Source: Sphingomonas sp. (lineage in GTDB: Bacteria > Pseudomonadota > Alphaproteobacteria > Sphingomonadales > Sphingomonadaceae). Taken from it: a DNA stretch of 64,000 bases. Made by a program: the position numbers and the translations under genes. Positions 57,600 through 64,000 of this stretch are shown here, piece by piece. Each line of letters starts with the position of its first letter. The first letter of the stretch is position 1. The stretch spans positions 124,001 to 188,000 of the forward strand of contig QFPK01000003.1 in assembly GCA_003248865.1 (NCBI GenBank), read 5' to 3'. Under the pieces are notes generated by a model, which worked only from the letters and a program-made list of their open reading frames with translations, was not told the DNA's origin and made no database searches.

Positions 57600-58900
57600 T
57601 GCCGGTGTCGGCCGCCCTCTCCGGCAAACGCTTCGCCGTCTACGGCCTCGCGCGTTCGGGGCTGTCGGCGCTGCGCTTCCTGCAGCGCTCCGGCGCGAGC
57701 GTGGTAGCGTGGGACGAGGCCGAGCCCGCGCGGGCAAAGGCGCTGGCGGAATTCCCCGGCCTGACCCTCACCGATTTCGCCGGGCTCGATCTGTCCACCG
57801 TCGATGGGCTGGTCGTCTCGCCGGGTGTGCCGCTGAACCGCCACCCGCTGGCGGCCCGCGCCCGCGAAGCCGGAACGCCGATCCTGGGCGATATGGAGCT
57901 GTGGCAGCAGGCTCGCGCCACCATGCCCGCACACAGGCTGGTGGGCATCACCGGCACCAACGGCAAGTCGACCACCACGGCGCTTATCCACCATCTGCTG
58001 GAACAGGCGGGCGTCACCGCACGGCTGGGCGGCAACATCGGCCTGCCGGTGCTGGATGCCGAGCCGCTGCCGGCGGGCGGCGTCTATGTGGTGGAACTGT
58101 CCAGCTACCAGATCGATCTCGCCCGCACGCTGGCTTGCGATGTGGCGGTCTACACCAACCTCACGCCCGATCATCTGGACCGCTACGACGGCATGGCGGG
58201 CTATGCCGCTTCAAAGGCGCGGCTGTTCAGCATGCAGCTGCCCGGCGCCCATGCCGTGATCGCAACCGACGACGATTACACCCGCGCGGCGGCCGCCAGC
58301 CTGCCCGCCGGGATCGAACTTGTCGCCGTGTCTGCCGCTGATGTCGATCCCGCCGCACAGGTGCATTGGCCCGCACTGCAGGGCCCGCACAACGCGCAGA
58401 ATGTCGCCTGCGCCGCAGCGGCGGCGCGCATCCTCGGCCTCTCGGATTCCCAGATCGAAGCGGGCTTGCGCAGCTTCCCCGGCCTGCCGCACCGGATGGA
58501 GATCGTTGGTTCGGTCAATGGCGTGCGCTATGTGAACGACAGCAAGGCCACCAACCCCACCAGCGTTGCCCCCGCGCTGCAGGCCTTCGATCATGTCCAC
58601 TGGATTCTGGGCGGGCTCGCCAAGACGGTCGAGCTGGACGCCTGCCTGCCCCACCTCGCGCATGTGAAGGCCGCCTATGTGATCGGCCAGGCGGCCGACC
58701 TGTTCCAAGGCCTGCTGAAGCCCTACCTGCCCGTCACCAACGCGGGCACGTTGAAGGCCGCCGTGGAGGCCGCTGCGGCTGTCGCCCAGCCGGGCGACAC
58801 GGTGCTGCTGTCCCCGGCCTGCGCCTCGTTCGACCAGTTCAGCGATTATGAAGCCCGGGGCGCCGCCTTCAGGGATGTTGTGAAGGCGTTGCCGCAATGA
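57599..58900 (+). CDS. murD: UDP-MurNAc-L-Ala:D-Glu ligase
   Basis: Adds D-glutamate to the stem peptide. The 433-residue protein begins with a Rossmann-like LSGKRFAVYGLARSGLSALR, then P-loop GITGTNGKSTTTALIHHL, ELSSYQID, TNLTPDHLDRYDGM, and YVNDSKATNPTSVAPAL. It shares one base with the mraY stop (TGATG) and overlaps ftsW by four. Confidence 0.96.
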   Translation: MPVSAALSGKRFAVYGLARSGLSALRFLQRSGASVVAWDEAEPARAKALAEFPGLTLTDFAGLDLSTVDGLVVSPGVPLNRHPLAARAREAGTPILGDMELWQQARATMPAHRLVGITGTNGKSTTTALIHHLLEQAGVTARLGGNIGLPVLDAEPLPAGGVYVVELSSYQIDLARTLACDVAVYTNLTPDHLDRYDGMAGYAASKARLFSMQLPGAHAVIATDDDYTRAAAASLPAGIELVAVSAADVDPAAQVHWPALQGPHNAQNVACAAAAARILGLSDSQIEAGLRSFPGLPHRMEIVGSVNGVRYVNDSKATNPTSVAPALQAFDHVHWILGGLAKTVELDACLPHLAHVKAAYVIGQAADLFQGLLKPYLPVTNAGTLKAAVEAAAAVAQPGDTVLLSPACASFDQFSDYEARGAAFRDVVKALPQ

Positions 58901-60078
58901 AAATCGCAGGGATCAGCTTCGCCTTCGGCCGTGCGGACAAAAGCCCGCTGTCGCGCTGGTTCTGGACCATCGACCGCCCGCTGCTGTTCATGCTGCTGGT
59001 GCTGATCGGTGTCGGCCTGATCGGGGTGGCGGCGGCGTCCCCCGCAGCCGCGCTTCGCCTGTCGGGCAGCAATCTCACCGTGCCGCCGCTGCACTTCCTG
59101 TGGCGGCAGCTGATGTGGGTTGCGGCCGGCGTGCCGCTGATGATCGGCGTGTCGATGCTCACCAAGGATGCCGCGCGCCGCGTGGCGCTGGGCGGCTTCG
59201 TCATCTTCCTGATCCTGCTGGCGCTGGTGCCGCTGATCGGGGCGGAAAAGAACGGCGCCGTGCGCTGGATCCAGCTGCCGGGCTTCCAGATGCAGCCCAT
59301 CGAGTTCCTGAAGCCCTTCTTCGTGGTGACGACGGCCTGGCTGTTCGCCCTGAAGTTCGAGGACCGTTCGCTGCCCGTGATTCCGCTGGGGGCGATGGTG
59401 CTGGCGCTGATCGTGGCGCTGCTGGTGATCCAGCCCGATTTCGGCCAGGCGGCGCTGGTGATCGCGGTGTGGCTGGTGCAGGCGGTGCTGGCCGGCCTGC
59501 CGTTGCTGCTGCTGGGCGCGGCCGTGCTGATCGCGCTGGGCGGCCTCGTGATCGCCTATCAGTTCGAACCCCATATCCGGAACCGTCTGGACGGTTATCT
59601 GCACGGCGAGGGCGACACTTATCAGGTCGACCGCGCGCTGGATTGCTTCCGCTCCGGCGGGCTTTACGGTGCCGGCCCGGGCGAGGGCACGGCAAAATTC
59701 CATCTGCCCGAAGCACATACCGACTATATCTTTTCGGTGATCGGCGAGGAATTCGGTGCCATCGCCTGCTTCGCGCTCGCTCTACTATATCTTGCGATTG
59801 TTCTTCGGGTTCTGCTACAACTTCTGGACGAAGACGATCCCTTCACGCTGATGGCGGCGACGGGCCTTGCCGCGCAGTTCGGGGGTCAGGCGCTCATCAA
59901 CATGTCGGTGAATCTGGCGCTTGCTCCGTCCAAGGGGATGACCCTGCCGCTCGTCAGCCATGGCGGCTCCAGCTTCCTCGCGACGGCCATCGCGATGGGC
60001 CTTCTGCTGGCGCTCACGCGGCGCAACCGGCACCTGAAGGCAAGCCCCTATCTCCAGCCGGGATCGGCGCTGGCATGA
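58897..60078 (+). CDS. ftsW: Septal peptidoglycan polymerase FtsW (SEDS)
   Basis: Polymerises lipid II at the septum with FtsI. The 393-residue protein has about ten membrane segments. SEDS landmarks are GAVRWIQLPGFQMQPIEFLK, QPDFGQAALV, GYLHGEGDTYQVDRALDCF and LPEAHTDYIFSVIGEEFG, which includes the catalytic-site Asp/Glu area. The end has LPLVSHGGSSFLATA. Four-base overlaps at both ends. Confidence 0.96.
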   Translation: MKIAGISFAFGRADKSPLSRWFWTIDRPLLFMLLVLIGVGLIGVAAASPAAALRLSGSNLTVPPLHFLWRQLMWVAAGVPLMIGVSMLTKDAARRVALGGFVIFLILLALVPLIGAEKNGAVRWIQLPGFQMQPIEFLKPFFVVTTAWLFALKFEDRSLPVIPLGAMVLALIVALLVIQPDFGQAALVIAVWLVQAVLAGLPLLLLGAAVLIALGGLVIAYQFEPHIRNRLDGYLHGEGDTYQVDRALDCFRSGGLYGAGPGEGTAKFHLPEAHTDYIFSVIGEEFGAIACFALALLYLAIVLRVLLQLLDEDDPFTLMAATGLAAQFGGQALINMSVNLALAPSKGMTLPLVSHGGSSFLATAIAMGLLLALTRRNRHLKASPYLQPGSALA

Positions 60079-61181
60079 GCCTCTCCATCCTCATCGCGGC
60101 CGGGGGGACGGGCGGGCACATGATCCCCGCCCATGCCCTGTCGGAAGAGCTGCAGCAGCGCGGCCACAAGGTCACGCTGGTGACGGACGCTCGCGGCCTG
60201 CGCTTCCCCGGCCTGTTCGAAACCACCGATCGCCATGTGCTGGACAGCGCCACCGCGTCGGGCATGAACCCGATTGCCTGGGTGAAGGCAATGATCGCCA
60301 TCTGGAAGGGCCGTTCGGAAGGCAAGCGCATCGCGAAGGATGTGGGCGCCGATGCCGTGGTCGGCTTCGGCGGCTATCCCTCGCTGCCGGGCCTGCTGGC
60401 GGGCGTGTCGCTGAAGCTGCCCTGCGTGCTCCATGAACAGAATGCCGTGCTGGGCCGGGTGAACCGCAAGCTGCAATCCCGCGTGTCGGCCATCGCGCTG
60501 ACCTATGCCGAAACCGCGTTCCTGCGCGAAGACGGCAAGGCCGTGCACACCGGCAACCCCGTTCGGGAGGCGATCCTGAAGGCGCGCGACGGCCAGTTCC
60601 ACGGCCCGGCGGCCAACCAGCCTTTCCGATTGCTGGTGGTGGGCGGCAGCCAGGGCGCGCGCATCCTTTCCAGGCTGGTGCCGGAAGCCGTCGCGCTGCT
60701 GTCCCCGGAGGATCGGGCGCGCCTGCAGGTTACCCAGCAATGCCGGGCAGAGGATCTCTCCGCCGTGGTGCAGGCCTATCGCGCCGCCGGGATCGAAGCC
60801 GACTGCCAGACCTACATGGCCGATCTGCCGCAGCGCCTCGCCGCCAGCCATCTGGTGATCAGCCGCTCCGGCGCGTCCACCATGGCCGAGCTGATGGCGC
60901 TAGGCCGCCCCGCCATCCTGATCCCCTTCGCTGCCGCGACGGACGACCACCAGACCGCGAATGCGGCGGGCTTCGTGAAGGCGGGTGCGGGCTTCATCGT
61001 GCCGGAAGCGCAGGCGACGGCCGCCACGCTCGCCGGCCATCTGAAGGGTTTCATGGCCTCGCCCGAGGCGCTGTCCTCGGCGGCCGACGCCGCGCGTTCG
61101 CTGGGCATCCCGGACGCCGCCGCGCGGCTGGCCAATCTCGTCGAACAACAGGTCCGCGACCTGAAGGGGATCGCGGCATGA
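60075..61181 (+). CDS. murG: Lipid II synthase MurG
   Basis: Transfers GlcNAc to lipid I at the cytoplasmic membrane face. The 368-residue GT-B enzyme has IAAGGTGGHMIPAHALSEEL, VVGFGGYPSLPGLLAG, LHEQNAVLGRVNR and, in the C-terminal half, VVGGSQGARILSRLVP and VISRSGASTMAELMALGRPA for UDP-GlcNAc binding. Start ATG in an ATGA overlap with ftsW. Confidence 0.97.
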   Translation: MSLSILIAAGGTGGHMIPAHALSEELQQRGHKVTLVTDARGLRFPGLFETTDRHVLDSATASGMNPIAWVKAMIAIWKGRSEGKRIAKDVGADAVVGFGGYPSLPGLLAGVSLKLPCVLHEQNAVLGRVNRKLQSRVSAIALTYAETAFLREDGKAVHTGNPVREAILKARDGQFHGPAANQPFRLLVVGGSQGARILSRLVPEAVALLSPEDRARLQVTQQCRAEDLSAVVQAYRAAGIEADCQTYMADLPQRLAASHLVISRSGASTMAELMALGRPAILIPFAAATDDHQTANAAGFVKAGAGFIVPEAQATAATLAGHLKGFMASPEALSSAADAARSLGIPDAAARLANLVEQQVRDLKGIAA

Positions 61182-62611
61182 CGGCGCTGAAAACCGGCTT
61201 CAACAAAAACATCGGCCCGATCCACTTCATCGGCATCGGCGGCATCGGCATGTCCGGCATCGCCGAGGTGATGGCCAATCTGGGCTTCACCGTGCAGGGC
61301 AGCGACATTTCCGAAGGCTATGTCGTGCAGGGCCTGCGCGAGAAGGGCATCACCGTCCACATCGGCCACAAGGCGGAAAATCTGGGCGATGCGGCGGTCG
61401 TGGTGGTCTCCACCGCCATCAAGAAGGGCAATCCCGAAGTCGATCTGGCACTGGAACGCCGCATCCCCGTGGTGCGCCGCGCGGAGATGCTGGCCGAGCT
61501 GATGCGGCTGAAGTCCACCGTCTGCGTGGCGGGCACGCACGGCAAGACCACCACGACCTCGATGGTGGCGGCGCTGCTGGATTCCGGCGGGCTGGACCCC
61601 ACTGTCATCAACGGCGGCATCATCAACAGCTATGGCTCCAACGCCCGGCTGGGCGACGGCGAATGGATGGTGGTGGAAGCCGACGAGAGTGACGGCAGCT
61701 TCCTGCGCCTGCCGCCCACGCTTGCCATCGTGACCAACATCGATCCCGAGCATCTGGATCATTATGGCGATTTCGAAACCGCCAAGGCCGCCTTCCGCCA
61801 GTTCATCCAGAAGGTGCCTTTCTATGGCGCCGCCGTGCTGTGCCTGGATCACCCCGAAGTGCAGGCGATGATCCCCTCGGTGTCGGATCGCCGCATCGTC
61901 ACCTACGGCTTCGCGGGGCAGGCGGACATCCGCGGCGACAATGTGCAGCCGATCCCCGGCGGCAACCGCTTCGACGTGACGCTGCGCGCGCCGGGCACGG
62001 CCGAGCGCCGCTACGAAGGGCTGGAACTGCCCATGCCCGGCCGGCACAATGTGCTGAACGCGCTGGCCGCGATCGGGGTGGCCGATCAGCTGGGCATCGG
62101 CGAGGCGCAGGTGCGCGCCGGTTTCGTCAAGTTCGGCGGCGTGAAGCGCCGCTTCACCAAGGTGGGCGAATGGCCGCTGGACGGCGGGGTGGTCACCATC
62201 ATCGACGATTATGGCCACCACCCCGTCGAGGTGAAGGCGGTGCTGGCTGCGGCCCGCGAAGGCGCGCGCGCCAAGGTGATCGCCGTGGTGCAACCGCACC
62301 GCTACACCCGCCTGCACGATCTGTTCGACGAATGGCGCTCCGCCTTCAACGATGCCGACACGGTGGTGATCGCGCCCGTGTATGCGGCGGGCGAACAGCC
62401 CATCGAGGGCATCAGCCACGACGCGCTGGCAGACGCGCTGCGCCGTTCGGGCCACCGGCAGGTGCTGACCGTCTCCGGCGAAGCCGAGCTCGCCCCCACG
62501 CTCGCCCCGCTGCTGGGCGCGGGCGACATGGTGATCTGCCTGGGCGCAGGCGACATCACCAAATGGGCTGCGAACCTGCAGGGCGCGCTCACTTCGGCGA
62601 AGGCCGGATGA
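61178..62611 (+). CDS. murC: UDP-MurNAc:L-Ala ligase
   Basis: First amino-acid addition to UDP-MurNAc. The 477-residue protein has the nucleotide-binding HFIGIGGIGMSGIAEVM, the P-loop VAGTHGKTTTTSMV, VEADESDGSFLRL, TNIDPEHLDHYGDF and IIDDYGHHPVEVKA. All typical. Four-base overlap with murG and murB. Confidence 0.97.
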   Translation: MTALKTGFNKNIGPIHFIGIGGIGMSGIAEVMANLGFTVQGSDISEGYVVQGLREKGITVHIGHKAENLGDAAVVVVSTAIKKGNPEVDLALERRIPVVRRAEMLAELMRLKSTVCVAGTHGKTTTTSMVAALLDSGGLDPTVINGGIINSYGSNARLGDGEWMVVEADESDGSFLRLPPTLAIVTNIDPEHLDHYGDFETAKAAFRQFIQKVPFYGAAVLCLDHPEVQAMIPSVSDRRIVTYGFAGQADIRGDNVQPIPGGNRFDVTLRAPGTAERRYEGLELPMPGRHNVLNALAAIGVADQLGIGEAQVRAGFVKFGGVKRRFTKVGEWPLDGGVVTIIDDYGHHPVEVKAVLAAAREGARAKVIAVVQPHRYTRLHDLFDEWRSAFNDADTVVIAPVYAAGEQPIEGISHDALADALRRSGHRQVLTVSGEAELAPTLAPLLGAGDMVICLGAGDITKWAANLQGALTSAKAG

Positions 62612-63519
62612 TGGCGCTGGAAACCCGCCCTGCCGCAGTCCCCACGCCGCGCGGGAAGCTGACGGAGCATGCGCCGCTGGCGCCGCTGGTGTGGTTCAAG
62701 TCCGGCGGGGCGGCGCAATGGCTGTTCGAGCCGAAGGACGCCGACGATCTGGCGCAGTTCCTCAGCGATCTGGACCCGGCGATGCCGGTGATGGCGCTGG
62801 GGCTGGGCTCCAACATGATCGTGCGCGACGGCGGCGTGCCCGGCGTGGTGGTACGGCTGGGCAAGGCGTTCGGTGCGGTCGAACGTGTCGATGAAACCAC
62901 GCTGACGGCGGGTGGTGGCGCTTCGGGCATCGCCGTATCGTCCGCTGCGCGCGACGCGGGCATCGCGGGCCTCGAATTCCTGCGCGGTATTCCCGGCACC
63001 GTCGGCGGCTTCGTGCGCATGAACGGCGGCGCTTATGGCCGCGAAGTGGCCGACATCCTGATCTCCGCCGACGTCCTGCTGCGCTCGGGCGAGCGGGTTA
63101 CGCTGCCGCTGGCCGAACTGGGCTACACCTATCGCCACTCCAACCTGCCCGACGGCGCCATCGTGATCGCTGCGACGCTCAGCGGCCGGCCCGGCGATCC
63201 GGCGACCATCCAGGCCGAGATGGACCGCATCGCCGATGCCCGCGAAAGCAGCCAGCCGCTGCGCACGAAAACGGGCGGCTCCACCTTCAAGAACCCGCCG
63301 GGCCACAAGGCCTGGCAGCTTGTGGACGAAGCCGGCTGCCGCGGCCTGATGCTGGGCGGCGCACAGGTTTCCGAAAAGCACACCAACTTCCTGCTCAACA
63401 CCGGCACCGCCACCTCCGCCGAGATCGAGGCGCTGGGCGAGGAAGTGCGCCGCCGCGTGAAGGCGAATTCCGGCGTGACGCTGGAATGGGAAATCCAGCG
63501 CGTGGGGATCGAGCCATGA
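62608..63519 (+). CDS. murB: UDP-N-acetylenolpyruvoylglucosamine reductase
   Basis: NADPH/FAD enzyme that makes UDP-MurNAc. The 303-residue type II-like protein shows WFKSGGAAQWLFEPKDADDL, LGLGSNMIVRDGG, the FAD region GGGASGIAVS, GIPGTVGGFVRMNGGAYG, and RTKTGGSTFKNPPGHKAW, where the proton-donating serine is kept though the usual aromatic SFF reads STF. Ends four bases into ddl. Confidence 0.95.
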   Translation: MMALETRPAAVPTPRGKLTEHAPLAPLVWFKSGGAAQWLFEPKDADDLAQFLSDLDPAMPVMALGLGSNMIVRDGGVPGVVVRLGKAFGAVERVDETTLTAGGGASGIAVSSAARDAGIAGLEFLRGIPGTVGGFVRMNGGAYGREVADILISADVLLRSGERVTLPLAELGYTYRHSNLPDGAIVIAATLSGRPGDPATIQAEMDRIADARESSQPLRTKTGGSTFKNPPGHKAWQLVDEAGCRGLMLGGAQVSEKHTNFLLNTGTATSAEIEALGEEVRRRVKANSGVTLEWEIQRVGIEP

Positions 63520-64000
63520 GGGTAACGGTTCTCAAGGGCGGCTGGTCCGCCGAACGCGAAGTATCGCTGGTGTCCGGCAAGGGCATCGCCGAAGCCGCAC
63601 GCTCGCTGGGCCATAGCGTCACCGAACTGGATCTGGGCGCGACGGCTGCCGACGGCGCCAGCTTCCCCGATCGCCTGCTGGCGACGAAGCCCGATGTCGT
63701 GTTCAACGCCTTGCACGGCACGCCCGGCGAGGACGGCAGCGTGCAGGGCGTGATGGACCTGATGGGCATCCGCTACACGCACAGCGGCGTCACCACCTCC
63801 GCCATCGCCATCGACAAGGAACTGACGAAGAAGATCCTCGTGCCCGCCGGCGTGAAGATGCCGGGCGGCCGCATCGTGCGGAGCGAGACGCTGTTCGAAG
63901 CCGATCCGCTGCCGCGCCCCTATGTGCTGAAGCCGGTGAACGAAGGCTCCTCGGTGGGCGTCGCCATCGTCACCGCCGAATCCAACTATGGCACCCCTAT
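63516..64000 (+). CDS. ddl: D-alanine-D-alanine ligase, N-terminal part (cut by window edge)
   Basis: ATP-grasp enzyme that makes the D-Ala-D-Ala dipeptide used by MurF. About 161 codons are visible. MRVTVLKGGWSAEREVSLVS matches the N-terminal domain, FNALHGTPGEDGSVQGVMDL has the first D-Ala site region, HSGVTTSAIAIDKELTKKIL the ATP-grasp entry, and YVLKPVNEGSSVGV the ATP-binding lysine and serine loop. Overlaps murB by four bases. The catalytic C-terminal half lies outside. Confidence 0.95.
   Translation, partial: MRVTVLKGGWSAEREVSLVSGKGIAEAARSLGHSVTELDLGATAADGASFPDRLLATKPDVVFNALHGTPGEDGSVQGVMDLMGIRYTHSGVTTSAIAIDKELTKKILVPAGVKMPGGRIVRSETLFEADPLPRPYVLKPVNEGSSVGVAIVTAESNYGTP

Noticed and set aside
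60812..62455. 547-codon minus-strand frame across murG-murC
   Set aside because: Overlaps two well-supported Mur genes completely and shows no family motif.
1..64000. CRISPR arrays, tRNA, rRNA, insertion sequences, prophage
   Set aside because: No regularly spaced direct repeats, no cloverleaf with a GGTTCGA-type T-loop, no transposase, integrase or phage proteins were found by reading.

Overview
This GC-rich window is a chromosomal segment of an alphaproteobacterium, most likely a member of the Sphingomonadales. The evidence is gene content and order: pyrF-trpF-trpB-trpA-accD-folC, trpG-trpD-trpC-moaC-moeA-lexA, rpoZ beside a single bifunctional Rsh, an unusual RibB, and a full dcw cluster. 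An alphaproteobacterial GTTC-N7-GTTC LexA box and a parS palindrome agree. The family is not settled. Almost everything is housekeeping; I see no phage, insertion sequence, CRISPR array, tRNA or rRNA.

Layout. 1-6.7 kb: gyrA (cut by the left edge), a secreted unknown, an NlpD-like LytM factor, a SnoaL-like protein, surE-serS and a short-chain dehydrogenase. 6.7-13.4 kb, minus strand: cinA-like gene, lapA, pyrF, trpF, trpB, trpA, accD, folC, mostly overlapping by a few bases. 13.4-19.7 kb: map, radC, a CoA transferase, an Rrf2 regulator divergent from nitronate monooxygenase, and a methyltransferase. 19.7-25.3 kb, minus strand: tpiA-trpG-trpD-trpC-moaC-moeA and lexA. 25.4-38 kb: bepA-like protease, DsbA-like protein, a lipoprotein, rpsD, rpoZ, rsh, two tandem DUF481 beta-barrel paralogues, pyrE-pdxJ-acpS-lepB and an AI-2E-type permease. 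38-47.4 kb: lepA, the riboflavin genes, dnaN and a solute-binding lipoprotein. 47.4-64 kb: cysK, two small envelope genes and mraZ-rsmH-ftsL-ftsI-murE-murF-mraY-murD-ftsW-murG-murC-murB-ddl, cut by the right edge.

How it fits together. The right third makes and directs septal peptidoglycan from UDP-GlcNAc to the meso-DAP pentapeptide, lipid II and its polymerisation by FtsW/FtsI. The trp genes lie in two operons with trpE absent. The riboflavin genes ribD, ribE, ribB and ribH lie together but are split by an opposite-strand membrane-protein gene.

The most interesting signals are regulatory or repetitive. (1) RibB carries an N-terminal helix-turn-helix, has a GTP-cyclohydrolase-II-like domain without its zinc cysteines, and starts just downstream of two copies of TCACAT-N4-ATGTGA centred 32 bp apart. 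This suggests a self-regulating riboflavin enzyme-repressor. (2) A multi-hairpin element abuts the stop codons of rpsD, rpoZ and lepA in the same orientation, with stems that change in a compensatory way. (3) A second palindromic, MITE-like family has four copies, three sharing an identical 39-bp block. (4) mraZ appears to have no ordinary start codon and may start at ATT; its leader carries phased CCCA repeats and two DnaA-box matches. (5) A perfect parS lies beside lepA, with a second half-site that ends exactly where a repeat begins.
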